Assembly (NCBI GenBank): GCA_001643675.2
Contig: LSRY02000027.1
Location: 996,501-1,060,500, forward strand
Source of the DNA: Monocercomonoides exilis
Taxonomy: Eukaryota > Preaxostyla > Oxymonadida > Polymastigidae
DNA: 64,000 nucleotides
Direction: 5' to 3'
The translations under genes and the position numbers were made by a program. The notes under the pieces are model-generated. The model was given only the letters and a program-made list of their open reading frames with translations, was not told the origin of the DNA and ran no database searches. Below, one piece after another: positions 12,403-24,670 of this stretch (the stretch's first letter is position 1; each line of letters begins with the position of its first letter).

Positions 12403-13227
12403 TCACAACTTTAAGTAACATTCAGAAACTCGTTTTTTTTCGGATTTTTTGTGATAGAATGATTTAATATTAAAAAATAAAACATGCTAGGGGTGAATTT
12501 TCCATTTTTAGAATACTTTTTTTTCGATGAAAAAAATTAAATTTTCGAAAATATTATGGTTATGATCAAACAAATTATTAATAATTTAAATAAAAATCAA
12601 CTTTTTTAAAGAATTATTTTCATAAATTTTATATAATTCTTAGCTTTCTTTTTTTATTATATAAAAAGAAAATAACATAAGTTCTCAATTTATTTTTATA
12701 TGAATTTTTTTCTCATTTCATCTTGCGCAATTATTAAAACACACGTTTTTTGTGTGTGAAAAAGTGATTTATAGATTAAAACCCTAACCCTATAATAAAA
12801 ATATGAACAAAAATAAAACGCAAACCTTAAAACCTAATATTTCGATTCGAAGGAAAACCCTAAAGCAGAACGAAATCCAAGAAGTTCATTTTCACTACCT
12901 TTTTTTCCTTACAAACTAACAAAACATTCAAATATGAACTTCAAACATCTTTAATTCACTTCATTTAAATGGAAAGATTTTTTCAAACAAATCAATTTGT
13001 ACCAAACTATGTAATTTCTAAAAATCGTTCAGTTTTCAAATTTAAATTATTAGAAATTTGTTTGATCAAAACCATAATATTTTCGAAAATTTGATTTTTT
13101 TCCTTGAAAAAAAGTATTCTAAAAATGGAAAATTCACCCCTAGCATGTTTTATTTTTTAATATTAAATCATTCTATCACAAAAAATCCGAAAAAAAACGA
13201 GTTTCTGAATGTTACTCAAAGTTGTGA
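12403..13227. mobile_element. Inverted-repeat element A (foldback-like)
   Basis: Arms of about 195 bases (12403-12596 and 13033-13227) are inverted copies with roughly 90 percent identity by eye. Both contain the stretch CATGCTAGGGGTGAATTTTC or its complement and end near TCACAACTTTAAGTAACATT. The spacer of about 436 bases has no recognisable gene and includes two CCCTAA units at about 12780-12792. No transposase is seen, so this would be a non-autonomous or fossil element. Confidence 0.8.
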
Positions 13228-13360
13228 TTAACCTAATAGATATCTCTTTTTAGGGCTTTCTCTTTCTCTTCAAAAGTTCAGCGAAATTTCAGAAAAGGAT
13301 GTGAAAGCTGTGGGAATGAGCTCAAATTTGAAAATATAAGAGAAAAGAACAGGGTGAGTT

Positions 13361-15070
13361 ATTTATCGTACCCCTTTTTATATCGGGACCTATTTTTTGA
13401 CTCTCCAGAGCACTTTAAAAAAAAAATAAAATAACAGGAAACCTTCTTAATGCTTTTATTTATAATTCCTGAAAATATTTTAATATTTTTAATTTTTGTG
13501 AAAAACTCTGGTATTTTTTGTTTTATTTTTAATGTCAAAGACTTGCTCATATTTTCAAGAGTTATTTGTTTAAAGTGTTCTGAGTCGTGTCATTGTTAAT
13601 AAACTTCACATTTTTATGTTTTGTTATTTCATATTTAAAACACTTCCTTTTTTTTATTATTTTTTGCATTTCACAAAATATCAATAAAAAAAGATAAAAT
13701 AGGAAAGTCGATGATTGCCGTGCAGGGGAAAATTCGGACTTTCAAGCTTTTTTTGCACAAAGCACAAAATAATTGCTTCACTCATAACTTTATTTGACTT
13801 TCTCAGATTTTGAAAAAATTTCGGTTTTAATATCCGTAAACAGGCATCGTTGAAATCAATCCAAAAAACATTGTGTCATTTCACGAATTTCAAAAAATGG
13901 GCTCATTTTCATTGTGTTTTTTGTTCTCAAAAAGTTAACGAAAAGTGCATAATTTTTCAAAGAAAATGCTTGTATCAAAATACTTTGCCAAATATTATTA
14001 TATTTTCTAATAAAAAACAACGATGATTTCTTATTGCAACGAAACTGCGAAGACCACTTGTTCCACATATTTTATTTCCCCGAACATTTGAGCATAAATA
14101 TTGTATATGATTTTCTTTTGTTGGAGAGCCATCAGTGTTTGAAGAAAAAAATGAAATCCATATTTGATTATTGATGAACTTTAAAGATATTCCTGTCAAA
14201 TATTCATAGTTTTTCTTTGGGTGCTTGTAAACTTTTTAAAAAAATAATCAAAGCAAAAAAACATGAAAAAATTTAGTAACATCACACTTGCTCCTTTTTC
14301 GTATGATCCCATTTGCTCCAGTTTTAGAAAACAGCATCCGTGTTTGTTCAATTCTTCCAATATTCTTGCAAAAGCCAGTTTCTGATAAAGCAACACAAAA
14401 AATCATGCTTCAATTATCAAAACAAATGAAGCAAGAAATAAAACGCACAAACTATTTGATTATCCACTAAGGCATTCTGTAATTCACTTAAAAGATTTTC
14501 ACATTCAAGCATGTTTGGTGTCTACATAATAATTTGTCAAAGTCAAAAAAAGATCGACCAGTCTGTGACTTGGGCAATTACCAAAAAACTTATCCGGTCA
14601 AAACACATATACGGATGCTTTTTTACAAAAATTAAAATTATTGATCATGATATATTCAATAAGAATTCTTTATCTTTTTATCTTGATTTTTTTTTTTCAT
14701 TTTGAAATAATAAAGTGCATGAAAAATGAACTGTTAAACTGATGAATTATTTAAATAGAATAAAACTGTATTTTGACTTCAATCATTTTCAAAGTTAGTC
14801 AATAGCATATTTTCTTAAGTCAAAAGTCTGAAGTCACCCAGGCTTTCTCAGAACACTTTAAACAAATAACTCTTGAAAATATGAGCAAGTCTTTGACATT
14901 AAAAATAAAACAAAAAATACCAGAGTTTTTCACAAAAATTAAAAATATTAAAATATTTTCAGGAATTATAAATAAAAGCATTAAGAAGGTTTCCTGTTAT
15001 TTTATTTTTTTTTTAAAGTGCTCTGGAGAGTCAAAAAATATGTCCCGATATAAAAAGGGGTGCGATAAAT
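13361..15070. mobile_element. Inverted-repeat element B with 1.26-kb spacer
   Basis: Arms of about 224 bases at 13361-13584 and 14847-15070 are nearly identical inverted copies; each carries the same chance reading frame with KSLTLKIKQKIPEFFTKIKN. The spacer (13585-14846) holds minus-strand fragments in shifting frames, for example WISFFSSNTDGSPTKENHIQ and ICGTSGLRSFVAIRNHRCF, which look like the debris of a transposase-like gene but match no family I can name. Bases 13722-13860 also recur, inverted and diverged, at about 50870-51003. The right arm ends only 13 bases before element C. Confidence 0.75.
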
Positions 15071-15083
15071 TGCTGACACAATA

Positions 15084-15918
15084 GGGTCAACTATTTGATG
15101 GGACTTTTTCCCTTATTGGCACTTTTTTGTTTTTGACTGCCAACTTTCAACAAACGTTGATTGGCTTTTTTAACTTTTATACAATGTTCTAACAACTTTT
15201 TAACAATTCATTACTAGTTTGTTTTATTATTTTTGTTTGTTTCTCACTGAGTTATAGCGTTTTTTTATATTTTTAAAAGTCACTTTTCACAATGAACCAA
15301 GCTTTACCAAAAAATGTGAAATACAGTTTCATAAACTGTAAACATTTATCTATTTGTATTTTAAATTTCAATTTCCACATGTGTAATTTTTTTTGAAAAG
15401 TCGCAAATGTTTAATTTTCAAATATATCAAAAATTTCATATTTTGCTCAAATTACTGTTTCAGTTCACAAATCTCCTCAAGAATGTTTGAAATGGCATTT
15501 TCAAGAAATAGATTCCATTTAAGTGAAGTTTGATATTTGTTTACAAAATATTTAACAAAATATGAAAATTTTGATTTATTTGAAAATTAAACATTTGCGA
15601 CTTTTCAAAAAAAATTACACATTGTGGAAATTGAAATTTAAAATACAAATAGATAAATGTTTACAGTTTATGAAACTGTATTTCACATTTTTTGGTAAAG
15701 CTTGGTTCATTGTGAAAAGTGACTTTTAAAAATATAAAAAAACGCTATAACTCAGTGAGAAACAAACAAAAATAATAAAACAAACTAGTAATGAATTGTT
15801 AAAAAGTTGTTAGAACATTGTATAAAAGTTAAAAAAGCCAATCAACGTTTGTTGAAAGTTGGCAGTCAAAAACAAAAAAGTGCCAATAAGGGAAAAAGTC
15901 CCATCAAATAGTTGACCC
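15084..15918. mobile_element. Palindromic element C, TA-flanked
   Basis: Arms of about 365 bases (15084 to about 15450, and about 15554 to 15918) are near-identical inverted copies around a spacer of about 105 bases. The ends are GGGTCAACTATTTGATGGG and its complement, and TA lies on both outer sides (15082-15083, 15919-15920), as expected of a two-base target duplication. The first 55 bases match the ends of the element at 46380-47389. There is no coding capacity. Confidence 0.9.
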
Positions 15919-16250
15919 TATCAATAATGCCTGTTTGTTGAATTTTTTATTAAGTTTATATTGAAATGCAAGAAAGTTCTATTAAGTTATGAAGTTAGCA
16001 ATATTTTTTATGATTAATGCTTAAAAGACTCGAAAATTAAAATTTAAACACAATTTAAGGGAATCGTTTTCATCTGATTTCTTTTTGCAAAAGGAATTTT
16101 TTGAAGCACAGTTACACAAGAAGGCAAAGTGATTACTGCAGTTCCATATGTTTGATGATGTTATTTAGATATTTTTATTCAGAATATTGTTTTGTTGAAC
16201 GCAATGAACATTTCAATATCAAAAACAAAACAAAAACAGTGTTTTTGTTT
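15919..16250. other. AT-rich spacer
   Basis: Nothing recognised between the palindromic element and the decayed coding sequence to its right. The plus-strand frame at 16101-16352 has no support from composition or similarity. Confidence 0.5.
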
Positions 16251-16269
16251 GAAGACCGAAAATATATGA

Positions 16270-18165
16270 GATTTAATCAATTATCATCCAACTTCTTAAC
16301 AATCCATTATCACCCATCAAAATCATTTGAAAGGAAAAAAAAAATTCAATAGTTGATGAAACGACAAAAGAATCCAATATAAATTCAAGAATAAGTGAAT
16401 TGGAAGTGAACATTGACCAGGATGTCTGAGAAAAGCACCAGGTGCACAACTGCTTCTTGAGGGAGATTATTTCTAACAACTCGTCTTCCATCAATCTCTT
16501 TTACAGTCTCCATGGAAATAACAACCTACAAAACATGTATCTTTATGAAAAAAAATAACTTCTCATATTTTACATCAATAATAATTCAATTATTTCAATC
16601 AGAAAAAAAAAAATCCATTTTCAATTGTATTCCATTTCTTGTATTCTTATGAATCGAATGACATGTGAAAAAACAAAAGAAACAACAAATCATCACATTT
16701 TTAATCTACAAGTCATGCTTCAAAACATCTTTCACAATTGCTGTGCATTCATCGTGCTCAATTTCTTCAAACACAAAATTCTCTCAATCAAAAACTTATC
16801 ACTTGCCCTTCCATCAAAACAGAATGAGCATTCTTTCAATCTTTTTGGTACTGAAAAAAAGAACAGAAACCCAGAAAAGCTGCAATTCGAATGGCATTTC
16901 ACAACAATAGTCGGCTTCCTGCAAAACGAGTGATGTAATCTGGCTTCCCCAAGCAGCTCCACAACATTCAACAGCCCCCGAGCCATCCATTCAGCAAACT
17001 GCTTAAATTCAACTTCATCAAAACTGTCAATGGAAAAAGAAGTTCCAAGTATTCCACAAGCTTTTTGCATTTATGATATTCATTCCACCTTTCCCCCTTT
17101 CCACTCCACTCATATTGGTTGCTCTTCCAACTCTCTTGTGTCCAACTGTCAGTCAAGCTGTGCCGAATACAGATGCTCTTGAAGGATTTTCATTGTTTTT
17201 GCAACCTTCTTTATTCCACTTCTTTTACCTCAATCCTGATTAAAATAAAGAAAAATTTTCAAATTAAAAATTCAAAAAAGATAATAAGTTCATACTGTGA
17301 TTCCTTCTGTTTCTCTTAAGCACAGAAAAGATATTTCGGTTTCCTTTTGCCTTTCCTCATTCTCCTCTTTCTTCCAAGAAACTTTCAAACACCAAAACAC
17401 AAAAAAATATCAGTCCTTCTGCTGATACAATGTGCGAATTTGCATCTGATAATGAACAGAATACCTATTGTTCAATCAACCAACAAAGTGCCTTTTCAGC
17501 CATTCCTTCTTCTTTCAAAAGGCTTTTTCAAGCCAATCTTCTTCCCAAACTTGCCTCAATAAGAGCTCAAACAAAACAATTTCTTTCAGCATCTCAGCAA
17601 AAAAATGCTCCTGCAGCAACAGTACTATTAAAGGTACTTTTCCAATGAACTGCAACTTCTTTCAGCAGCAGCCACAGAAATACCACAAACAACTGAGAAA
17701 AATCCATTCAATCCGTTTTCTTCCATTCCACCTGCGATTTCCACCTATCTTCTGCTCCAGATCTTCCACTCCCCCAAATGGCTACATAAACAAAAGCATA
17801 AACTTCAACAATGTCCTCTGAAAAACAAAATAATTCTAAAAATATTCCAAACCCAAACAACCCAAAACACACCTTCTGAAAACTCCCGTCCACGAAACAA
17901 CACATCCCTCAAGCTCCACTGGTACGAATAAGCAGACGTATCCCAAAACATTCCGCACAATAATCATCAAAAAAGATGGCACAAAAATATCGATTTTTCA
18001 TCTGTTCCTTCGTGAGCATTGCATGTCTCAAAAAAATCTCCCTCTTCCCATCAGCAATAAAATACAGTCCGTTTGCACGTCTACAAGAAATTAGCTTGCA
18101 CACATGCAGCATCAGTCTCCCAGCCGATAAAACATTTCTGGCAAATCTTTTTTATGGAACATAAT
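16270..18165 (-). pseudogene. Decayed coding sequence, helical-repeat type
   Basis: The minus strand carries protein-like segments in all three frames broken by stops. Examples are LMLHVCKLISCRRANGLYFI near 18100, FAEWMARGLLNVVELLGEA near 16990 and EENEERQKETEISFLC near 17360. The last resembles ENEETQKEVETALMALS in the intact Armadillo-like genes at 29-32 kb, but the rest does not line up with them clearly. Composition is unlike the AT-rich spacers. I cannot define exons or the family with confidence. Confidence 0.55.
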
Positions 18166-18345
18166 TATTCCGATTTTTCCTTTTCTCCTCCAACCATTGC
18201 ATATGCATTATTTTAGTATTTGCGGTTAAAAATTGTATTCACAAAGATTCTGTAATCTTTGAACAACCTTTATATGTTCCTTGAATTATACATTGTATAC
18301 GTGAATTGATCATATTTTGTTAAAAAGACTGATAAATCGGTTTTA

Positions 18346-21300
18346 ATGAAAGGAATTATTTTAGCAATATTTATTGCATTTTCTGTTCTGATTCAAAGCA
18401 GTGCGCAGGATGCTCCAGTTGTGGAAGCGTTTGTCAAAAGCGGGGCAACTGATGGAGATGGAAAGTCATTTAATAGTCCGAAGAATTCTTTATCAGGAGC
18501 GTATGGATTGCTTACTGAAGCAGAAGAAGGTGAACTCACAATAAAAGTTATAAAAGCAGATGAAGGAACCGCAGCTCTGAAACCAGATGCAATTATATTT
18601 GATAAAACGTCTGGAATCTCGATTGAAGGAGTTGGAAATTCAGCGGATACAAATGAGAAAGTTGAGATTGATTGTGATGAAAAAACAGGAAGCGATTTAT
18701 TCACGTGCAAGAATAAAGTTTCGTTCAAATATTTGATTTTTGATATCTCAGCAGCACCAGAACAAGAAATAGGAGAATTCGAATCAAATACAGAACCATT
18801 CGCGCTCATCCATGCTGTTGCAGGATCAACATCACTTACAATTTCAAACTGCGATTTTGTTGGACCAACAAGTGCAGAAACTGTTGGAATTCATCTTGTG
18901 AAAGTGAGCGCAGGAACATTTATAATGAATCAGGTTGAATGCATTCATGCTGAGACAGCGATTTCATTCACTGTTACTCCATTTTTGGTTGAAGGAGCAA
19001 CAACAGTTTCATTGACATCGTTAACATTGAGCAAGATTACATCAAGCTCAAGTGCTGTGATGAAAATGTCAAGCACAAATAAAATTGAGGTTTCATTGGA
19101 CAGCTGCACATTTACAGATTGCTCTTCAAGCGACACAACAAGCGGAGCACTTTATGTTGAAAGCGCTTCGGAAGATAGCACATTTACGATTGGAAATACT
19201 GGCCCAACAACATTTACCTCATGCACATGCGAAAATGGGAAATCAGGCGGAATCTATTTGAATTTGAAAAACACTGCAGCTGATAAATTTACTTGGCCAG
19301 AAACAGGAACCAATTTGGCATTTTCTGGATGCACAGCAGGAGAAGGCAATTCAGTCAAGAATACAGGATTGTATTTGGATGTTCCAGTTGGAATTCATAG
19401 AGAGATAGCAGCAGCTATGAAAAGCAGTTTTGCGGCAGATTACAAAGTCGAAACAAACAAATGGTTTGTTGCTGCCAAAAAAGATAGCAACGCTGATGTT
19501 GACTTTGTGACAAAATTCATTGATTTGCACACCATTGCGTTTGCTAAAAAAGGAGGAAATAATTTGGGGACGGAATATGGAAAACCAGCCGGGTCGATAG
19601 GAGAAGCGTACGATTTGTTGAAAGAGGGAACAAATTCAGGAGGATATCAAATAAAAGTTATCAAAGATGACAATGCGTTGGAGGTCAACGCAATTACGTT
19701 GGAGAAAGAATCGCCAATTACGATTGAAGGAATTACAAATGCAGAAGGAACAAATGGGAAAGTTGAGATTGACTGCGATGCAAAATCAAATAGTGATCTA
19801 TTCACGTGCAAACAAACAGTGACATTCAGTTATTTGATATTCAACTTCCCAACAACATTAACACAAAATGCAGGTGAATCGAGAACAAATACAGGAACAC
19901 TCGCGCTTATCCATGCTGTTGCAGAATCAACATCACTTACAATTTCAAACTGCGACTTTGTTCGACCAGCAACAGGAGAAATTGGAATTCATCTTGTGAA
20001 AGTTAGCGCAGGCTCATTGAAAATAGATACTTTTGAGTGCGCCGATGAAACGAATACTGCAACATTTTCGGTGACACCATTTTTGGTGGATGGAGCATCG
20101 ACAGTTTCATTGACATCGTTGGATTTGAAGAAGATTACCTCTTCCACAAGTTCTGTGATGAAAATTGTTGGAAAAACTGATGCAGCTGTTTCAGTGTCAT
20201 TGGATAGCTGCACATTTACAGATTGCTCTTCAAGCGACACAACAAGCGGAGCACTTTATGTTGAAAGCGAAAAAGAGGACAGCACATTTACGATTGGAAA
20301 CACAGGCCCTACAACATTTACCACATGCACATGTGCGAATGGGAAATCAGGAGCTGTCTATTTGAAGATGACGGGAATTACCGAAGCTTCCAAATTGAAA
20401 TGGCCAACAGCGAAAGATAATTTGGTGTTCACTGGCTGCACAATTGGAACAGAAAATTCGATCAAGAATACAGGATTATATTTGGAAGTGCAATTTGGAC
20501 TACATGAGGAGATAGCAGCAGAGATGAAAAGCAGTTTTGCAGCCGATTACACACTCGAAAATAATCGATGGTTTGTTGCAGCTAAAGAAACCGAAGACAA
20601 AGATGTTGATTTCACAATAAAATATTTTGATCCTCCGATTGTGTATGTCAAAAGTGGAGCGACTGATGGAGATGGAACAACCTTTGAAAGACCTGTTGGA
20701 AGCTTGAAAGGAGCATATGATTTGCTTGAAAACAAAAATGAAGACGAGCTAACAATAAAAGTGATAAAGCATGATGAAGGAAAGGAAGCTCTTAAAGCTG
20801 AAGCAATTACATTTGACAAAGCATCAGGAATCACGATTGCGGGTGTACAAAAAACTGATAATGCAGAAAGCGAATCGGAAGTTACGATCGATTGCGATGT
20901 AAAATCAGGAAGCGATCTGTTCACGTGCAAGAAGAAAGTTGAGTTCAGGAGCCTTGCTTTCAGCTTCCCAATTTCGTTGGATACACCCACTGAACCCACT
21001 GAACCCACTGAACCAGAACAACCAAAGAATGATGGTCCAACAGTGACAGCCACAGGACCATTTGCATTGATGGTTACAGAAGGTGCAGATGCAGAATTGA
21101 GCATTGTGAACTGCAGATTTGTTCGACCAGCCACTTCTGATAAACTTGGGATGCTTTCAAATGCAGGTGAAGAAACAGTTGGAATCCATCTTGTGAAAGT
21201 GAGTGCAGGCTCATTGACGATGAATGGAGTTAAATGCGAGGGAGGCGAAAGTGCAATTTCATTCGCAGCAACACCGTTTTTGGTTGAAGGAGCAAAGGAA

Positions 21301-22122
21301 GTTGTGATTGAAGATGTGGAAGTGAAGAAGGTGGAAGTGAAAGAGGGAGCAGCGATAAGCATCAAAGATGGAATGAAAGGAGAGGGAAAAGCGAGCAAAA
21401 AGAATGAAGTGACAGAAGAGATAAAAGGGACGATTATTGTTGTTGAAGGGCTGAAGATGGAAGAGGTGAAGTCGAAGAGTGGGAATACAGCAGGGGTGGA
21501 GATAGTGATGGGAGAGGAGAATTCGAAGGTAAGGATGGGAAGGGCAAAGGCATGCACATTCAAGGAGTGCAAGGCAGAAAACGGGAAGTCGGGTGCGATA
21601 TATATTGAGATGAAGCATGTGAGTGGGAATCTTGAGCTTCCAGGAGAGAACAAATTGGAGATTGATGGGACGAACAGCGGGAAAGGAACATCAGGAGCAT
21701 CGTTGTGCATTGTGGCTCCAGATTTTGACTCATTCAGCAAGCAGGACAATGCATTTGAGTTTGCAAAGAACTACGATGAAGGGAATGCAGGGTGGGTTGT
21801 TGGGGCAGCAGATGTCAATGCTGAGCCAGAGGATGTGTACGAGAAGTATCTGAAGGGGAAGGAACCCGAACCCGAACCCGAACCCGAACCTGAACCTGAA
21901 CCTGAACCAGAGCCACAGCCGCAGCCAGATCCAGGGAAGAAAGACAAACCAAAGACAAACACAGGAGTGATTGTTGTGGCAGTTGTGGTGCCGATTGTGT
22001 TTGTGATTGCAGTGGTGGTGATAGTGATTGTGGTGGTGGTGGTTGTGAAGAAGAGAAGATCGAAGAAGAACTCGGATGATGATGATGATGACAAGGAACA
22101 GGAGATGAGCAACCATGTGTAA
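18346..22122 (+). CDS. Three-module beta-helix surface protein with C-terminal membrane helix
   Basis: This intronless 1258-residue protein has a signal peptide (residues 1-21, MKGIILAIFIAFSVLIQSSA), three tandem modules of about 370 residues starting near residues 27, 393 and 763, a (Glu-Pro)n linker near residues 1173-1190, a membrane helix at about 1206-1232 (VIVVAVVVPIVFVIAVVVIV) and a short acidic-basic tail. Modules open with FVKSGATDGDG or a variant, then a GAYDLL-like helix and KVIK, then rungs with regular Cys/Ser/Thr turns such as DSCTFTDCSSSDTTSG and NGKSGA. These are features of right-handed parallel beta-helix proteins. It is probably anchored in the plasma membrane or an internal vesicle with its helix outside. 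The second half of module 3 is Glu/Lys/Val-rich and differs in codon use. The ligand is unknown. Confidence 0.92.
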   Translation: MKGIILAIFIAFSVLIQSSAQDAPVVEAFVKSGATDGDGKSFNSPKNSLSGAYGLLTEAEEGELTIKVIKADEGTAALKPDAIIFDKTSGISIEGVGNSADTNEKVEIDCDEKTGSDLFTCKNKVSFKYLIFDISAAPEQEIGEFESNTEPFALIHAVAGSTSLTISNCDFVGPTSAETVGIHLVKVSAGTFIMNQVECIHAETAISFTVTPFLVEGATTVSLTSLTLSKITSSSSAVMKMSSTNKIEVSLDSCTFTDCSSSDTTSGALYVESASEDSTFTIGNTGPTTFTSCTCENGKSGGIYLNLKNTAADKFTWPETGTNLAFSGCTAGEGNSVKNTGLYLDVPVGIHREIAAAMKSSFAADYKVETNKWFVAAKKDSNADVDFVTKFIDLHTIAFAKKGGNNLGTEYGKPAGSIGEAYDLLKEGTNSGGYQIKVIKDDNALEVNAITLEKESPITIEGITNAEGTNGKVEIDCDAKSNSDLFTCKQTVTFSYLIFNFPTTLTQNAGESRTNTGTLALIHAVAESTSLTISNCDFVRPATGEIGIHLVKVSAGSLKIDTFECADETNTATFSVTPFLVDGASTVSLTSLDLKKITSSTSSVMKIVGKTDAAVSVSLDSCTFTDCSSSDTTSGALYVESEKEDSTFTIGNTGPTTFTTCTCANGKSGAVYLKMTGITEASKLKWPTAKDNLVFTGCTIGTENSIKNTGLYLEVQFGLHEEIAAEMKSSFAADYTLENNRWFVAAKETEDKDVDFTIKYFDPPIVYVKSGATDGDGTTFERPVGSLKGAYDLLENKNEDELTIKVIKHDEGKEALKAEAITFDKASGITIAGVQKTDNAESESEVTIDCDVKSGSDLFTCKKKVEFRSLAFSFPISLDTPTEPTEPTEPEQPKNDGPTVTATGPFALMVTEGADAELSIVNCRFVRPATSDKLGMLSNAGEETVGIHLVKVSAGSLTMNGVKCEGGESAISFAATPFLVEGAKEVVIEDVEVKKVEVKEGAAISIKDGMKGEGKASKKNEVTEEIKGTIIVVEGLKMEEVKSKSGNTAGVEIVMGEENSKVRMGRAKACTFKECKAENGKSGAIYIEMKHVSGNLELPGENKLEIDGTNSGKGTSGASLCIVAPDFDSFSKQDNAFEFAKNYDEGNAGWVVGAADVNAEPEDVYEKYLKGKEPEPEPEPEPEPEPEPEPQPQPDPGKKDKPKTNTGVIVVAVVVPIVFVIAVVVIVIVVVVVVKKRRSKKNSDDDDDDKEQEMSNHV

Positions 22123-22680
22123 GAGAGATGGTGTTAGAAAAGGGAAGAAAGAGAGAAAGAGGAAGGAGAGAAAGATGGAAGAGAAAAAGAGAGAAAGGGA
22201 AAGAAGTTAGGAAGGGTGAAGAGTTATTCTTGAATTTTTATTAATATTTTCATTTTCGCAATTGATTATGCACTTGTAATCATTTGACATACACTTTGCA
22301 TTTTGCATTTTTTACATTTTGCATAATTTGCCGTTCACTATATTGTTGCTTTTGGTGAAAGGAAATACATATGTATATGTATATATGTATTTATGTTTGT
22401 ATATGTACACTATTCTATTCATTTGTCATTCACTATTTTCAGAAAAGCCTTGGGAAGAGCTTGAAGGTGGAGGAGAGGATGGAGAGAGAGAAAGGCTTTG
22501 GATATTTGTGATGGTTGAAAGATTATTAGATGTTTTTATGATGTTTTGATTTGTCCATTTTGATGGAAGGTTTAACTCGACTTTTACAATTATTTTTTTA
22601 TTTTTGAAGTTATAACTTGATTTTATCGTTATTTATATTTTTATTTATTTTTTTATTTATTTTTATTTTTGTTCATTTGT
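22123..22680. other. 3' flank of beta-helix gene
   Basis: A G/A-rich stretch (22123-22215) follows the stop codon, then AT-rich sequence. No gene is seen. Confidence 0.5.
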
Positions 22681-24637
22681 TCCATTGTTTTTTGATTTTC
22701 GCTTTTGACGTGTTCAGGAGAAAGCGCCTTCCATTCAGCAGGAAAGCTGCAAAGTCCTCCCTCTGCTGAATTGGATATATTTGCCCTTTTTTTTTCATTT
22801 TTTCATTTTTCATATATTTGACTGTTGCATCAATCAAAGTGAAATGATTTGGATGCTTTGTTTTGCAGCTCACTTTGTTTGGGGCACAGGAATTTGTTCA
22901 GATGAACAAGAATAAAAACATGAAAAACAAAACAATTCCATTTTTTTATTTAAAAGAGAGAGCTAATCCCCCCAAGTTTGATGCTGCAAAAGCAGCTTCT
23001 TCAGAAAACAAAAGAAAATAACAAGAAAGCAGCTGAAATGAAGTAGAGGAAGGAAGTGAAGACAAGATGGATCTGAATGATGCAAAAGTGGTTTCAGATC
23101 TTTCTTTTTCTCCCCACTTCACACTCCTCAAGACAAACAAAGATCCCTGCTGATTGCTGATCCAGCGTTTGCTTCATTCCTCTTTCCTCTTTCCTCTTCT
23201 TCGCCTTTCGGCCAAATCTATCAGCTGCTCCAACGTAAGTATCCTTTCTGAAATATCATCTTCTATTCATTCAACTCCACTTTGCCTCTTCCTCTCCCTC
23301 CTTTTTCATTCCTTGTTCTCATGTAATCACCCTCTCCATTATCATCTTTCGCATCTCCGACGAGTCATCCAACTTCCCCAATTGTTTTTCCATTTTCCTC
23401 TCCATCATACGATCAATTGAATAAATTTGTAGCGTTTATTATTGATTGTTCACATTTGACTTCAAAAATCTGTTCAAATACAAAAATTTCTGCTGCATGC
23501 TTTATTGAAGATCTGTCAGCCTTATTCGCCGGAAAATTCAATATGCAAACATATGTGCATCTTTTGCTGAAATTTCTTGAATAATTTATCGATGCGTTAT
23601 ATCTTTTCTTCTTGTGGTACATATTCTTCAAAACTGAAGCAAGGAATTGGTAATCCATTTGCGCTTGCTTTCAAGAAATACATTCTTCATGGAATTTGGC
23701 ACTTCAAAAAAATACCACGGCCAGCTTCAAGAATACCTTTCTGTGAAAAAGAAGATGGTGGAGCAAGCCAATAAAAATATAAATATAAATATATTTAACA
23801 AATAAATCATAAGCAAATGCGAATTCACACTTCAACTGAATGCCCCATCTCGCAACCAGCCCAACTGATATGAATCAAAAATATTTTTTCTGCTCTTCTT
23901 TGCCACATATCAGACTTGCCAAACTCCAAACTGAACTTCTGCTGGATGTCAAAATCCAGCACAATGCAGCAAAGATCAACCTTCATGCACCCCAACTGTA
24001 TTTTCATCACTTATGCCTTCCTCTCTAACGTCTGTCCTCATGCAACATGCCTAATATCAAGCAGCTGTCTTCAGAAAAATTCTCTGAACGGAGCACAAAA
24101 TCGAGAAATTCAGCTGTAAGAACTTTAAAACTACTGATGCATCAACCCTGACGCTTCCAGAAAAAAAAATGACAAAATTCCACTCGAACCATTTGATATC
24201 ATGGCCAGCTTTGATGAATTACGGCAATATTCCCTTTTTCTTTCCTTTCCACACAGCTTCGCAGATTCCCAGTTCCTCAGATCGATATTGTTCTGTGCTT
24301 TTTAATCTGCATCCACAATCCTTTAAAAAGCTGCTCAAAGCACTGTTTTCTTCAAGAAATCGTAAAATTATTCTTCTGCAAGCTATCATCCCACAAGCAC
24401 CCATTGAATTCGTAGCCTTCCAATGCCACTGTTACTTTTTCGCTTTTGACGTTCAACAGCATCCTCGCTCCTTTCAGCTGCTTATGCTCCATGTATTTGC
24501 ATCTCTTTCTGGCTCGTTCGTATATTTGCCATATAAAAAATATAATTTGGATATCAATTTATGATATCTCGACAGGAAAATAAAACATAAACAGAATTAA
24601 AACAATATTTCAAAAAATATCAGTAAATGAAACGAAA

Positions 24638-24670
<33 letters not shown>

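Noticed and set aside
12779-12792. CCCTAA repeats, possible telomere or internal telomeric site
   Set aside because: Only two units are present, inside the spacer of an inverted-repeat element and with coding DNA on both sides. This is too short to count as telomeric.
13359-15084. Identical ~65-codon frames (KSLTLKIKQKIPEFF) on opposite strands
   Set aside because: They come from the inverted arms of element B and have no start context or similarity that would support a gene.
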